A DNA stretch of 64,000 nucleotides, from the NCBI RefSeq assembly GCF_028681615.1, contig NZ_JAQUHV010000001.1, forward strand, positions 372,001-436,000, given 5' to 3'. Position numbers and translations under genes: made by a program. The DNA is from Sulfuricurvum sp. (GTDB taxonomy: Bacteria; Campylobacterota; Campylobacteria; Campylobacterales; Sulfurimonadaceae). Below the pieces are notes generated by a model. That model saw nothing but the letters and a program-made list of their open reading frames with translations. It was not told the origin of the DNA and made no database searches. This document shows, in pieces, positions 52,138-62,216 of the stretch (position 1 is its first letter; each line of letters begins with the position of its first letter).

Positions 52138-54213
52138 CTACTCCAGATAGTCGGGTTTGATTACCTCGACTTTGATCGATTTGAATCGTGCCGTTTTGAT
52201 CAACTCGTCCGCTTCATCCCCAAACAGAAAGTTAATATTACTCTTCGCATGATGGAATGTGGTAAAAAGGGTCCCTTTTTTAACGGTCGAACTCACTTTT
52301 ACACGAAGCGGAGCACTTTGCCCGTACTCGCTTTTGAGAACCACGAAATCCTTGTACTCGAAGAAGTCTTCATCTTCTACACTCACAAGCAGTGTATCTT
52401 CACTGTGAGAACGGCTTAATTTGTCACACGAGTTGGTCTGGGCACTATTGTTATAATGTACGAGCACACGTCCGGTTGTAAGGTAATATCCCTCATGAGC
52501 CTTTGCATTTATGAGTTCTGCAACCTGACCTCTCGGCTCATATTGTTTATAGCGGAATGATCCGAAACCGTCTTTGGTTCGGAACGTGTCGATATGCAAT
52601 ACCGGCATATCCTCTTCCTGTACCGGCCATTGCAGCCCGCGCAGACGGTTGGTTTCAAGTTTTTCATAGCTCGCCCCGCCAAAACGCATCGGAGCATCAA
52701 CCCTCACTCGTTCCCAGACATCGCGGGAATTTTTAAATCCGAAATCTGTTCCGTATCGTTTAGAAATTTCGGCGATTACTTCCCAGTCATCGGGCATCAT
52801 CACATGAATAAGAGGTTGGGAGAGATGCAGACGTCTCTCGGCATTCACATACACCCCTGTTTTCTCATAGGCACTTTTAACCCCGAAGATGATATCCGCA
52901 AATTTAGTAATTTCGTTATCAAAAAGTTCATTCACGACTAATAAATCGAGATTTCCGAGGGCTGCATGAATTTTATTCTGATTCGGATGGATATGGGCAA
53001 TGTCTTCGCTGATATTATAGAGGGCTTTAATCTTTCCATCGACCATCGCATCGATCAAATCAGGAGTCATCATCCCTACCTCTTTGGGCGGTTGATAATC
53101 GGGAGCATAGTATGGAAGCATCCCTACATCACACGTTCCCTGCACGTTATTTTGTCCCCGAAGCGGCATGAGTCCGGCACCGCGCTTGCCGATATTTCCG
53201 GTTAGCATTGCCAAATGGGTAATCGCCATCACGGCGTACGAACCGTCCAGATGTTCCGTAATCCCGAGCCCCCAGAAAAAGAGACTTTTACGCGTCGCGT
53301 ATTTACGGGCGACAATACGAATCTCATCCGCGAGGGATTCATAGCCCGGAATTTGGAGGAGATAGTCAGGATTTGCATACGGATCGTTTAAAATAGAGCG
53401 TTTATACTCCTCATATCCTTTGGTACGACTGTTCACAAATTCGGTATTCACCAAATTCTCGCTGATGATGACATAGGCCAGCATATTCAGAACCATCAGA
53501 TTGGCTTCGTAAGGGATACTCAAATGATTGGTAGCGGATTTGGAGAGCTGGATACGGCGCACATCCAACACGGCTAATTCAATATTTTTTTGTTTGATCA
53601 CATCGAGCATACGGTTAGCAACGATCGGATGCCCTTCGGTCGTGTTCGACCCCATCACGACCATATATTCCGTCTCATAAATATCATCGAACGGATTGGT
53701 CATAGCCCCCTCTCCGATCGTTGTACGCATCCCTTTGAGTGAGGGAGAGTGACAAACACGGGCACAGTTGTCAACATGCGGAGATCCGACTACATGGCGG
53801 GTAAAGTGCTGGAATAGATAGGAACTCTCACAACTGGTACGTGCTCCACCGATAGCGGCAAAACTGTGTGAACCGAACTCATCGGTAATTGATCGGAGTT
53901 TACGGGCAACAAGCTCATAGGCACTCTCATAACTGATCTCGTAAAAATCGTGATCAACCGGTTCCAGATAATCCATATCCAAATCAGCAAACAATATCGC
54001 ATTTTTGGCTAAAAACGATTTACGGACCCGTGCATTACGAAGGCGTTTTGGGTGGGTAACAAAATCCCATCCCTGCTTTCCTTTAATACATAATCGCCCC
54101 TGAGAGACGACCCCTTCTTCTTTGGCAAAGATTTTTTGGATTTTATTATCCTCAACCTCAGCGGAAATATCACATCCTACACCGCAATAGGTACAAACGC
54201 TGTCGATAACCAT
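52138..54213 (-). CDS. Formate dehydrogenase catalytic subunit, cytoplasmic Cys-type
   Basis: A 691-residue molybdopterin oxidoreductase. An N-terminal [4Fe-4S] site (C7, C10, C14, C42) starts at once with no Tat signal, so it is cytoplasmic. The metal ligand is Cys in NCARVCHSPS (near 153), followed by His as in formate dehydrogenases; GEGAMTNPFDDI and RGQNNVQGTCDVG (with the formate-binding Arg) support FDH-H-like chemistry over nitrate reductase. It is Cys- rather than Sec-type. No FeS-subunit, cytochrome or FdhD gene is adjacent, so its partner is unknown. A nitrate/other bis-MGD role is less likely. Confidence 0.82.
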   Translation of the reverse strand: MVIDSVCTYCGVGCDISAEVEDNKIQKIFAKEEGVVSQGRLCIKGKQGWDFVTHPKRLRNARVRKSFLAKNAILFADLDMDYLEPVDHDFYEISYESAYELVARKLRSITDEFGSHSFAAIGGARTSCESSYLFQHFTRHVVGSPHVDNCARVCHSPSLKGMRTTIGEGAMTNPFDDIYETEYMVVMGSNTTEGHPIVANRMLDVIKQKNIELAVLDVRRIQLSKSATNHLSIPYEANLMVLNMLAYVIISENLVNTEFVNSRTKGYEEYKRSILNDPYANPDYLLQIPGYESLADEIRIVARKYATRKSLFFWGLGITEHLDGSYAVMAITHLAMLTGNIGKRGAGLMPLRGQNNVQGTCDVGMLPYYAPDYQPPKEVGMMTPDLIDAMVDGKIKALYNISEDIAHIHPNQNKIHAALGNLDLLVVNELFDNEITKFADIIFGVKSAYEKTGVYVNAERRLHLSQPLIHVMMPDDWEVIAEISKRYGTDFGFKNSRDVWERVRVDAPMRFGGASYEKLETNRLRGLQWPVQEEDMPVLHIDTFRTKDGFGSFRYKQYEPRGQVAELINAKAHEGYYLTTGRVLVHYNNSAQTNSCDKLSRSHSEDTLLVSVEDEDFFEYKDFVVLKSEYGQSAPLRVKVSSTVKKGTLFTTFHHAKSNINFLFGDEADELIKTARFKSIKVEVIKPDYLE

Positions 54214-54237
54214 CGGATATTTCCTTGATAGTACGGG

Positions 54238-54990
54238 TTATGCACCCTTTTTAAAATTAGTGAAGTTTACAATTTTGTCTCTTAAGGACTGCGGAAATAG
54301 TGAGACAATTCGAATCATTAAGTAAAACCTAAAAGGAAAAGCGTACCGTATTTTTTTCCGTTTAATCGCATGGGTGATCCGCGCGACACCGTCTTCCGTA
54401 TTCATTAAAAACGGCATTTTAAAGCGATTCTTTTGCGTCATCTCCGAATCGATAAATCCGGGCATGATCGTCATAACTGTAATGCCATGCGGTTTTAGCT
54501 GAAAATAAAGCCCTTCGGCATACGCGTTAATAGCCCGTTTGGAACTGCTGTAGGCGATCGATGTCGGCATCGTCAAGTGCGATGCGAGTGAAGAGATAAA
54601 TACAATCTCTCCCGACTTTTGTTCTATCAGTTTCGGGATGATCGGTTCTAATAATGCGTGAACACTCAGAAAATTGGTTTGAAACAAACGGTAAAAATCC
54701 TCAAACGGAGTTACTCCGCCCGAATGCCCTACCGATACCCCCGCATTGAGGATGATACGATCGATCGGCTTTGCACACAAATCTGTTCCGATCTCCCGCA
54801 TTCGCTCGAAATCATTGACATCGGCGACAATCATTTCGACTTCTGAGCCTTTGTCTCGGCATCGAATCACCACATCCGCCAATCGATCTTCTCTGCGTGC
54901 AATTAATACCAACTGATTCTCTTGAGTCGCGTAATGAAGCGCCAACGCTTCACCTAAACCGCTGCTTGCACCTGTTATTACAATTCTCAC
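54238..54990 (-). CDS. Short-chain dehydrogenase/reductase
   Basis: A 250-residue SDR. The cofactor motif is TGASSGLGEA, followed by LNAGVS, and the catalytic Ser-Tyr-Lys is in FISSLA and YSSSKRA. A C-terminal hydrophobic segment may touch the membrane. Substrate unknown. The start is a GTG at 54990 with a GGAG site. Confidence 0.9.
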   Translation of the reverse strand: MRIVITGASSGLGEALALHYATQENQLVLIARREDRLADVVIRCRDKGSEVEMIVADVNDFERMREIGTDLCAKPIDRIILNAGVSVGHSGGVTPFEDFYRLFQTNFLSVHALLEPIIPKLIEQKSGEIVFISSLASHLTMPTSIAYSSSKRAINAYAEGLYFQLKPHGITVMTIMPGFIDSEMTQKNRFKMPFLMNTEDGVARITHAIKRKKIRYAFPFRFYLMIRIVSLFPQSLRDKIVNFTNFKKGA

Positions 54991-55031
54991 CCTTTTTCTC
55001 CTGCAAGCAAATAGTCGATATAATTATACCC

Positions 55032-55871
55032 ATGAATGAAACACTAAAAATCGGGGAAATCAATATCCTCGTTATCGACCGGGATACGACACCCGGACTT
55101 TTTTTACGCGCATTGGATGGGAGCGATATTTTATTGCCCAACCAGTATGTAACAGACACCATGCACATCGGCGATACGATTGATGTATTCATCTACACCG
55201 ACAGCGAAGACCGCCCCGTTGCGACAACCGTAATGCCTAAAGCGATGTTGGGTGAAATCGCATTTGTCGAAGTTGTCGATACAACCCCTATCGGTGCGTT
55301 TGTTAATTGGGGATTGCCCAAAGATCTTTTTGTTCCCCGAACTCTCCAAAAACGACCGTTTGCCGTCGGTGAAAAACGGCTTGTCCGTGTCATCCTCGAT
55401 GAACAGACCAACCGTCTTGTCGGAACCGAAAAGATCAGCGGGGCACTAGAGACCCCTCCAAAAAGTTTTTATCCTAACACACCCGTAGAATTTATGATTA
55501 TTGCAAAAACCCCTATGGGATATAAAGTAATCGTTGACCATAAATACGAAGGGATGATCTACGCTAATGAAATTTTTGAAGATGTCCGAGTCGGGCAGAT
55601 CAAAAAAGGATTTGTAAAAGTACTACGCCCGGACGGCAAACTCGACCTTTCACTCCAAATGATCGGGAAAGCAAAAGCTTCAAGCGCTGCAGATAAGATC
55701 CTCTCAATGATCCAATCCAACGGCGGAATGCTTCCATACAACTATAAAAGTGATCCGGATTTAATTCAAAAAACGTTTGGACTCAGTAAAAAGAATTTCA
55801 AAGCTGCACTGACCCAGCTCGTCGATAGCAAAAAAATAACAGCTCAGGAGAACGGAATTTATGGGATATAG
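55032..55871 (+). CDS. CvfB-like S1-domain RNA-binding protein
   Basis: A 279-residue protein resembling CvfB: several S1-like OB domains (VVDTTPIGAFVNWGLPKDLFVP, cited as GAFVNWGLPKDLFVP; GYKVIVDHKYEGMIYANEIF, cited as KVIVDHKYEGMIYAN) and a C-terminal winged helix (FGLSKKNFKAALTQLVDSKKI, cited as LSKKNFKAALTQL). I chose the ATG at 55032; a longer frame to 54897 runs into the divergent SDR gene. CvfB family members bind RNA and affect virulence-factor expression in Staphylococcus. Confidence 0.88.
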   Translation: MNETLKIGEINILVIDRDTTPGLFLRALDGSDILLPNQYVTDTMHIGDTIDVFIYTDSEDRPVATTVMPKAMLGEIAFVEVVDTTPIGAFVNWGLPKDLFVPRTLQKRPFAVGEKRLVRVILDEQTNRLVGTEKISGALETPPKSFYPNTPVEFMIIAKTPMGYKVIVDHKYEGMIYANEIFEDVRVGQIKKGFVKVLRPDGKLDLSLQMIGKAKASSAADKILSMIQSNGGMLPYNYKSDPDLIQKTFGLSKKNFKAALTQLVDSKKITAQENGIYGI

Positions 55872-56076
55872 ACCACGCAAAAGCCCTTTCACCCATCTCA
55901 AATCGCGTAATCTCGTCTATACAGAGAACGATCAAACCTTTACTCTGATCAGTTTTAACCGCGATACAATGCTTTTAGAAGTACATATTACTGATGGTAA
56001 AGAAAAAAAAATCGTCACCGATTTCCCGTTTGCCCATTTGCCTAAAAAGATCAAGCAAGAACTCAATCCGCTATAA
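55861..56076 (+). CDS. Small hypothetical protein
   Basis: A 71-residue protein, basic at its N terminus ([15 protein letters not shown]) with a short beta-rich centre. It overlaps the 3' end of the CvfB-like gene by 11 bases in another frame and precedes ppnP by 28. No motif recognised; it may be an RNA-associated accessory of the S1 protein, but that is only inference from position. Confidence 0.55.
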   Translation: MGYRPRKSPFTHLKSRNLVYTENDQTFTLISFNRDTMLLEVHITDGKEKKIVTDFPFAHLPKKIKQELNPL

Positions 56077-56104
56077 TTGCGCCATTAATTTAAAAAGGAC
56101 CACT

Positions 56105-56422
56105 ATGTCTCAATTTGAAAATGTCACCATTATCAAAAAAGCCAATCTCTATTTTGACGGAAAAGTTTCCAGCCGTACCATCCAATTTGCCGATGGAAGT
56201 GTTAAAACCCTCGGAATTATGGCACCGGGAGAATATACTTTCGGTACCGGCGATAAAGAGATCATGGAAATCATGAGCGGAGAGATGGATATTCAGCTTC
56301 CGAGTTCTGAAGAATGGATCACGATCAAAGGACCGCAAAGTTTTGAAGTCCCTGCCAACAGTTCATTTAATCTCAAAGTCAAAACGATTAGTGATTACTG
56401 CTGCAGCTACATCAAAGAATAG
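56105..56422 (+). CDS. ppnP: Pyrimidine/purine nucleoside phosphorylase (PpnP)
   Basis: A 105-residue one-domain cupin. GVFEFxTxE-type features are partly readable as [27 protein letters not shown] (cited as [17 protein letters not shown]), and [11 protein letters not shown] is the usual C-terminal stretch. PpnP splits a wide range of nucleosides. AAAAGG lies about 6 bases before the ATG at 56105; the frame extends upstream but into the preceding gene. Confidence 0.85.
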   Translation: MSQFENVTIIKKANLYFDGKVSSRTIQFADGSVKTLGIMAPGEYTFGTGDKEIMEIMSGEMDIQLPSSEEWITIKGPQSFEVPANSSFNLKVKTISDYCCSYIKE

Positions 56423-56428
56423 TTTGGT

Positions 56429-57073
56429 TCAGCGTTGAATTTCAACGCTGGCTTCCTCTATCCAACCCTCTTTTTCATACGGTTCCCACCCGTTTTTTCC
56501 GCCGACTCCGCTAACTTTATAGTATTTGCCGTTTTTTATCTTTGACGTTACCGTTATGTGAGCTTTAATCGGAGTACATTCTCCTGCGCTATCGCAAATC
56601 ATGGTATCTTTAAGTGTTTTCATACGAAGTGCGGTGATGGAAATGCCCTTGTCCAATTTGGGTTTGACAAATTTATCGTACTTGCCGTCGATTACTTCCA
56701 ACAAAAGTTTTCGTGATTCTTTGTCTCCCTGCTTTGCTGCATTGGCAAGCCACATCATCCCCTTAGAGGTATTTTGATCAACTCCCCGTCCAGCAACGTA
56801 CATTATCGCTATATTATACTGTGCATCCACATGCCCCTGCTCAGCTGCTTTTTCATACCATTGTACGGCCATCGATTGGTTTTGTTCTACTCCAATCCCA
56901 CGTTCATATATGACACCCACATTAAACTGCGATACTTTATCACCGCGCAATGCTGCTGTATAGGTTTCCCAAAAGGACTTTTGAGCTTCTTTGCTTTTCG
57001 GCTCAGCCGCCAACATTGCGGTAAGCTCTCCAACGCTTATAAGAAACAGTATCCAGCGCATCATTTTCGTCAT
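56429..57073 (-). CDS. Sel1-repeat protein, exported
   Basis: A 214-residue protein with a signal peptide (ILFLISVGELTAMLA) and two or three Sel1-type TPR units (FNVGVIYERGIGVEQNQ, YNIAIMYVAGRGVDQN) between residues about 42 and 115. The C-terminal 70 residues (SKIKNGKYYKVSGVGG, EGWIEEASVEI) look SH3-like. The ATG at 57073 is one base after the upp stop; an ATG at 57064 also fits. Sel1 proteins often mediate envelope protein interactions. Confidence 0.75.
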   Translation of the reverse strand: MTKMMRWILFLISVGELTAMLAAEPKSKEAQKSFWETYTAALRGDKVSQFNVGVIYERGIGVEQNQSMAVQWYEKAAEQGHVDAQYNIAIMYVAGRGVDQNTSKGMMWLANAAKQGDKESRKLLLEVIDGKYDKFVKPKLDKGISITALRMKTLKDTMICDSAGECTPIKAHITVTSKIKNGKYYKVSGVGGKNGWEPYEKEGWIEEASVEIQR

Positions 57074-57074
57074 T

Positions 57075-57695
57075 TCAAAGGGTATTAAATGCCCGATCAC
57101 CTGCATCACCCAATCCCGGAATAATAAATTTATTCTCATCCAGCCTCTCATCGATTTGTGCAATAAATATTTTGACATTCGGATACATATCCTCTATCAC
57201 GCTGAGTCCCTCCGGTGATGCAATAATATTAAGGGAAAGTATTTCATCCGCCCCTTTTTTTTCTAAAACTTCAATCGCATCACACAATGATCCGCCTGTC
57301 GCAACCATAGGATCGACCAAAATGACGGTTTTACCCTTGCAATCACCGACACGGTCGTAGTACAGATGACTTTTATGCGTCACTTCATCCCGTTTGATTC
57401 CTAAAAATCCCGATACCGAATGAGTCAGAGTATTAATAACGGCATCATGCATCGGTAATGCCGCCCTCAAAACGGATACGACCATAATTTCTGATTCATC
57501 GATTCGCTGTATAGTTTGTTCTCCTCGCCATGACATTACCGTATACGGTTTCATGGGAAACGTTCTCATGGCTTCGTAGAGCAATATTTTTGTTATTTCA
57601 TGGATCGTATGACGAAAGGTTAAAGGGGAAATGGTTATGTCTCGCAGCGTATTGACGAGTGATTGTAGAAGGGGGTGTTCTGGATGAGTGTGCAT
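57075..57695 (-). CDS. upp: Uracil phosphoribosyltransferase
   Basis: A 206-residue salvage enzyme that makes UMP from uracil and PRPP. Family motifs are VVSVLRAALPM, the PRPP loop VILVDPMVATGGSL (near 130) and the C-terminal IPGLGDAGDRAFNT, which binds uracil. I chose the ATG at 57695 because it gives the family length; a frame to 57761 overlaps infA's stop. It follows infA in the position where rpmJ often stands. Confidence 0.95.
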   Translation of the reverse strand: MHTHPEHPLLQSLVNTLRDITISPLTFRHTIHEITKILLYEAMRTFPMKPYTVMSWRGEQTIQRIDESEIMVVSVLRAALPMHDAVINTLTHSVSGFLGIKRDEVTHKSHLYYDRVGDCKGKTVILVDPMVATGGSLCDAIEVLEKKGADEILSLNIIASPEGLSVIEDMYPNVKIFIAQIDERLDENKFIIPGLGDAGDRAFNTL

Positions 57696-57761
57696 AATTT
57701 CACTTTCAAAAAGATGCACTATTATAGTATATAAGTATGTCGACTGCCTAAGCAGTGACAC

Positions 57762-57980
57762 TTATTTGTAGCGATAGGTAATTCGCCCTTTGTCCAAACT
57801 GTATGGGGTAAGTTCGATTTTCACCGTATCCCCAGGAAGGATTTTAATGTAGTGCATTCGCATTTTTCCTGCGATATGACACAAAATAACATGACCGTTA
57901 GGCAACTCAACACGAAACGTTGCGTTTGGTAGTGCCTCAATAATCTTTCCGTCTACTTCAATGACATCATCTTTTGCCAT
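57762..57980 (-). CDS. infA: Translation initiation factor IF-1
   Basis: A 72-residue OB-fold factor ([21 protein letters not shown], cited as [34 protein letters not shown]). The ATG at 57980 gives the normal length; a longer frame to 58034 runs into map. Ten bases after map. Confidence 0.97.
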   Translation of the reverse strand: MAKDDVIEVDGKIIEALPNATFRVELPNGHVILCHIAGKMRMHYIKILPGDTVKIELTPYSLDKGRITYRYK

Positions 57981-57990
57981 ATATATTCCT

Positions 57991-58749
57991 TTACGCGATT
58001 GATAATATTTCAGCTCTACCGTTGATAATTGCAACCGTATGCTCGTAATGAGAGCCTCTCAGCCCGTCCGTACTCACCACATCCCAGCCATTTGCCAAAA
58101 TTTTGGAAGTTCCTTCTTTGTGGCAAATCATAGGTTCCAGACAAAATACCATTCCGTTTTTAATTTTCGGACCCGCTTTTGCATTGGTTCCGTCCAAATA
58201 ATTCGGGATTTCAGGTTCTTCATGCGGCTTTTTCCCGATACCGTGGCCACAGAATCCTCGTAGGGGTACGAATCCCCGTCCGAGAATAAACTGCTCTATC
58301 TCGTAAGAAAGCTCTTTAAAGCGCATTCCGTCACGGATAATGTCAATTGCAAAATAAAGGGCGTCTTTCGAACATGCAATCAATGCTTCGTCTTCGGAAC
58401 TGATTGTCCCGACTCCGAGCGAAATCGCTGCATCTCCAAAATATCCCCCTTTTTTGGTTCCAACGTCAAATCCGACAATATCACCCTCGCACAGAGCGTA
58501 ATCGGTCGGAATGCCATGAATAATGACTTCATTGACAGAGGTACAAACAGCACTTGGAAAACCGTAGAGCCCTTTAAAAGAGGGAGTAGCACCTTGGCTT
58601 CGGATATAATCCTCACCTATGGCATCAAGTTCTTTCAGGGTGATTCCCGGTTTCGTATGGGAAGCTAATAATTCCAACGTCGCACCGACGATTTGATTCG
58701 CGGCGCGAAGTTTTGCTATTTCATCATTTTTGCGTAGCGCAATCGACAT
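57991..58749 (-). CDS. map: Methionine aminopeptidase
   Basis: A 252-residue type I enzyme that removes the initiator Met. Metal-site residues are in [19 protein letters not shown] (cited as [15 protein letters not shown]), [18 protein letters not shown] and VFCLEPM, with the final Glu in EHTVAI. It lies 2 bases after secY, in the usual secY-map-infA order. Confidence 0.97.
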   Translation of the reverse strand: MSIALRKNDEIAKLRAANQIVGATLELLASHTKPGITLKELDAIGEDYIRSQGATPSFKGLYGFPSAVCTSVNEVIIHGIPTDYALCEGDIVGFDVGTKKGGYFGDAAISLGVGTISSEDEALIACSKDALYFAIDIIRDGMRFKELSYEIEQFILGRGFVPLRGFCGHGIGKKPHEEPEIPNYLDGTNAKAGPKIKNGMVFCLEPMICHKEGTSKILANGWDVVSTDGLRGSHYEHTVAIINGRAEILSIA

Positions 58750-58751
58750 TG

Positions 58752-60014
58752 TTAAAGGCCAACCGCGCTAAGAGTTTGATATTTGCTCATATAAACCTGT
58801 GCTTCGATGCGGCGCATCGTATCAAGGGCAACTTGAACAACGATCAGTACTGCCGTTCCTCCGAAAAAGAACGGTACACCCATCGCTTTTACAATGACCC
58901 ACGGCAATGTGGCGATCAAACCGAGATAGATCGCACCGGTAACAGTAAGACGTCCAGCCGTATCATTCAAAAACTCTTTGGTTGATTCGCCCGGACGAAC
59001 ACCCGGTATAAATCCGCCTTGACGTTTTAAATTGTCTGCAATATCTTTTGCATTAAATACGATTGACGCATAAAAGAATGCAAAGAAGACAATAAAGAGA
59101 AATTGTAAAATGTTAAAGAAATAGTGACTCGGATTCAATACATCCGCTACAGCTTGAACATAATGATTTGTACTTGATGACATTACGGTCATCGGAAACA
59201 TTAAAATTGCTGAAGCAAAGATAACGGGAATAACACCCGAAAGGTTTACTTTAACCGGGATATAGTTCATAACCCGTTTATTTTGATTTTGAAGCATCGT
59301 CTTTTTCGCATAGGTAACCGGTATACGGCGTTCACCCAATTCAACATAGATAATGACCAATACGGTAGCTACAATAAGAGCTATAATCGCTAACAGGGCG
59401 AAAATACTCATAGCACCTGTATTGACCATCGTAATGGCATGTGACAATCCGCTTGGAATTGCCGAAACGATACCGGCGAAAATAATCAAAGAGACACCGT
59501 TTCCGATACCGCTTTGGGTAATCTGCTCACCAATCCACATCAAAAGCATAGTCCCTGCCAACATTGATACCGTTGCTAAAAGAATAAAGGTAGAATGATC
59601 AACCAAAATGGCACTTCCACCGTCTTTCCCGGTCATACTTTGCAAACCGATACTTACACCGATTGCTTGTACAATGGTAATAACAATCGTTGCATAACGG
59701 ATAATCTGCATGTATTTCACCATACCGTCGCGCTCTTTTTTCATTTGTCCTAAATTTGGAAATGTAGCGGCCAAAAGTTCCATGATAATTGAAGCGGTGA
59801 TGTAGGGCATGATACCGAGAGAGATGATGGAGAGACGTTCTACGGCTTTACCGCTAAACATATTAAACAGACCTAACGCGTCAGCTTGATGAGAGTCAAA
59901 AAAAGAAGCTAGGACGGCTGTGTCAACACCCGGTACCGGCACGTATGCCAGCAGTCGGTAGATAAAAAGAAAACCGATCGTTATTAAGATCTTGTTTACA
60001 ATTTGTTGGTTCAT
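58752..60014 (-). CDS. secY: Preprotein translocase subunit SecY
   Basis: A 420-residue ten-helix channel protein of the Sec translocon. Signatures are RLLAYVPVPGVDTAVL, SIISLGIMPYITASIIMEL, GIGNGVSLIIFAGI and GGFIPGVRPG. It starts on the rplO stop (overlap of one base). Confidence 0.97.
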   Translation of the reverse strand: MNQQIVNKILITIGFLFIYRLLAYVPVPGVDTAVLASFFDSHQADALGLFNMFSGKAVERLSIISLGIMPYITASIIMELLAATFPNLGQMKKERDGMVKYMQIIRYATIVITIVQAIGVSIGLQSMTGKDGGSAILVDHSTFILLATVSMLAGTMLLMWIGEQITQSGIGNGVSLIIFAGIVSAIPSGLSHAITMVNTGAMSIFALLAIIALIVATVLVIIYVELGERRIPVTYAKKTMLQNQNKRVMNYIPVKVNLSGVIPVIFASAILMFPMTVMSSSTNHYVQAVADVLNPSHYFFNILQFLFIVFFAFFYASIVFNAKDIADNLKRQGGFIPGVRPGESTKEFLNDTAGRLTVTGAIYLGLIATLPWVIVKAMGVPFFFGGTAVLIVVQVALDTMRRIEAQVYMSKYQTLSAVGL

Positions 60015-60412
60015 TAGTTACCAGTTGTTGTAACGTTTTCATCTTTGATTTTAGATGCTAAATCTTTAGCGCTAGCGCCGACAAGTTTAACACTTGTAAC
60101 CGATTTAGCCAATCGGTGTACGCTACGGATAGTTTCCATAGTGATTTCCGAAAGTGCTGCAATCTCTTTTACTTTTTCAACATTGATCGTTGTCGGTTTT
60201 ACAACACGTGATGTAAATCCGATTTTCGGCAAACGACGTGCAAGTGGCTGTTGTCCACCCTCGAAGTTACGTTTTTCATTGTAACCTTTACGTGCTTTTT
60301 GCCCTTTGTGACCTTTACCGGCAGTTTTACCTTGGCCACTTCCTTGGCCACGGCCAAGACGTTTTGTACTGTGGGTTGAACCCTCAGCAGGAGTAAGGTT
60401 TTCTAATGCCAT
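60014..60412 (-). CDS. rplO: 50S ribosomal protein L15
   Basis: A 132-residue L15 with the glycine-rich basic N terminus [20 protein letters not shown] (cited as [15 protein letters not shown]) and [15 protein letters not shown]. Part of the spc operon. Confidence 0.96.
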   Translation of the reverse strand: MALENLTPAEGSTHSTKRLGRGQGSGQGKTAGKGHKGQKARKGYNEKRNFEGGQQPLARRLPKIGFTSRVVKPTTINVEKVKEIAALSEITMETIRSVHRLAKSVTSVKLVGASAKDLASKIKDENVTTTGN

Positions 60413-60415
60413 AAC

Positions 60416-60859
60416 TTATCCTTTGATACGTGATAGTGCATCGATTGTCGCACGTACCACAGTGTTTGGATTGTTAGAACCCAAAGACTTCGTAAGAATG
60501 TCTTGGATTCCCGCAAGCTCAAGTACAGGACGAGTTGCGCCACCGGCGATAACCCCTGTACCTTCAGATGCAGGTTTTAGCAAGATACGGCTTGCGTTGT
60601 ATTTAACTTCGATATCGTGAGCGATGGTAGTCCCTTTGATCTTCACGTTAGTCAAGTTTTTAAACGCTTCGTCGACCGCTTTGCGGATTGCATCGGGAAC
60701 CTCTTTGGCTTTACCGACACCGTATCCAACGGTTCCTTTTTTATTTCCTACAACTACAAGAGCGGTAAAACGGAAACGTCGACCACCCTTTACAACTTTG
60801 GTTACACGACCGATGTTTACAATCGCTTCTGCAAATTCTTCTCTATTAATCGGATTCAT
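60416..60859 (-). CDS. rpsE: 30S ribosomal protein S5
   Basis: A 147-residue S5. [20 protein letters not shown] and [21 protein letters not shown] are conserved, and the protein ends [19 protein letters not shown]-like. Three bases before rplO. Confidence 0.97.
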   Translation of the reverse strand: MNPINREEFAEAIVNIGRVTKVVKGGRRFRFTALVVVGNKKGTVGYGVGKAKEVPDAIRKAVDEAFKNLTNVKIKGTTIAHDIEVKYNASRILLKPASEGTGVIAGGATRPVLELAGIQDILTKSLGSNNPNTVVRATIDALSRIKG

Positions 60860-60869
60860 CGATCAGCCC

Positions 60870-61226
60870 TTAAAACTTGATTTCATTTGCACGAAGTGCT
60901 TCGGCAAACGCTTTAACGACACCGTGATACAAAAACCCGTTACGATCGAACGTGATTTCGTTAATTCCGGCATCTTTGAGGGTTTGAGCAAATGCAGCAC
61001 CGGCTTTTTCGGCACCTTCGATATTTGCTCTAAGACCCAAAGTTTTTGAGTGTACTGCCGCCAACGTTACCGCTGCTTCATCATTGATTGCTTGCGCGCT
61101 GATGTAGCGGTTTGAACGGAAGATAGAGACACGTGGCAATGTCGCGCATCCAGAAATTTTAGAGCGAATACGGCGTTTACGTTGAGTACGCTTAGCCGTT
61201 TTAATTTTAAGTGTTTTACCTGTCAT
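60870..61226 (-). CDS. rplR: 50S ribosomal protein L18
   Basis: A 118-residue L18, 5S-rRNA binding: RRIRSKISGCATLPRVSIFRSNRYISAQ (cited as LPRVSIFRSNRYISAQ), and DRNGFLYHGVVKAFAEALR near the C terminus. Confidence 0.97.
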   Translation of the reverse strand: MTGKTLKIKTAKRTQRKRRIRSKISGCATLPRVSIFRSNRYISAQAINDEAAVTLAAVHSKTLGLRANIEGAEKAGAAFAQTLKDAGINEITFDRNGFLYHGVVKAFAEALRANEIKF

Positions 61227-61237
61227 ATCATCGCTCC

Positions 61238-61774
61238 TTATTTCTTAGATGTCTTACCGGCTTTACGCAGGATAGTCTCATCGGCATATTTAACACCTTT
61301 ACCTTTATACGGTTCAGGTGGACGGAATGATCGGATTACAGCAGCAACTTGACCAACTTGTTGTTTGTCAGCGCCTTTGATACTGATAACGTTTTTCTCT
61401 ACAGCAATTGCGATTCCAGCAGGGATATCAAAGTTGATATCATGGCTGTAACCTAGTTGAAGATTAAGAACGTTCCCTTGAACAGCAGCACGGTAACCGA
61501 CCCCGTTGATCTCAAGTTTTTTCTCAAAACCTGTTGTCAAACCGGTAACGATGTTCGCTGCCAATGCACGGTATGTACCCCAGAACGCACGATCTGTACG
61601 TTGATCAGAGTTTGTACTAAACGTTAATGTGTTATCTTCAAGTACAACACCACAATTTCCAAGAGTATCCAAGGTTTGTGTTGTAGCACCTTTAGTAAAC
61701 GTGATTACCGTTCCATCAAGTGTTGCTTTTACATCAGCAGGGATAGAAATAGGAAGTTTTCCAATACGTGACAT
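61238..61774 (-). CDS. rplF: 50S ribosomal protein L6
   Basis: A 178-residue L6: [12 protein letters not shown] at the N terminus and the C-terminal signature [15 protein letters not shown]. Nine bases after rpsH. Confidence 0.97.
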   Translation of the reverse strand: MSRIGKLPISIPADVKATLDGTVITFTKGATTQTLDTLGNCGVVLEDNTLTFSTNSDQRTDRAFWGTYRALAANIVTGLTTGFEKKLEINGVGYRAAVQGNVLNLQLGYSHDINFDIPAGIAIAVEKNVISIKGADKQQVGQVAAVIRSFRPPEPYKGKGVKYADETILRKAGKTSKK

Positions 61775-61783
61775 CTTATCTCC

Positions 61784-62179
61784 TTACCAAATTGTACAAA
61801 GGACTTCGCCGCCAACGCCAAGCTCGAATGCTTTATCGTTAGGAAGAACCCCTTTTGAACTGCTGACGATGATGGTACCGTAACCGTTTTTAAAACGTTT
61901 AAGCTCATCTTTGCCTTTGTAAATACGACGTCCCGGTTTAGAAACACGTTTTACTTCATTGATAACCGTACGACCTTTTTCGTCGTATTTTAGAACTACA
62001 TTGATTGTTTTTTTAACGCCGTCTTCAACCACGTTAAAACTTTCGATGTAGCCTTTATCAGCCAAAATTGCAACAACTGCTTCTACTACTTTAGAGTGAA
62101 CCAAAGTTGTTACATCCAATCTGCGCATTGCAGCATTACGGATACGAGTCAACGAATCCGCGATCAAATCATTAATCAT
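61784..62179 (-). CDS. rpsH: 30S ribosomal protein S8
   Basis: A 131-residue S8: [17 protein letters not shown] and C-terminal [17 protein letters not shown] with GGEVLCTIW. In E. coli S8 represses the spc operon; a hairpin directly upstream of this gene is a candidate target here. Confidence 0.97.
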   Translation of the reverse strand: MINDLIADSLTRIRNAAMRRLDVTTLVHSKVVEAVVAILADKGYIESFNVVEDGVKKTINVVLKYDEKGRTVINEVKRVSKPGRRIYKGKDELKRFKNGYGTIIVSSSKGVLPNDKAFELGVGGEVLCTIW

Positions 62180-62216
62180 TTTTTTTCCTTATCTAATCAT
62201 TAGGAGTTTCTTGCCA

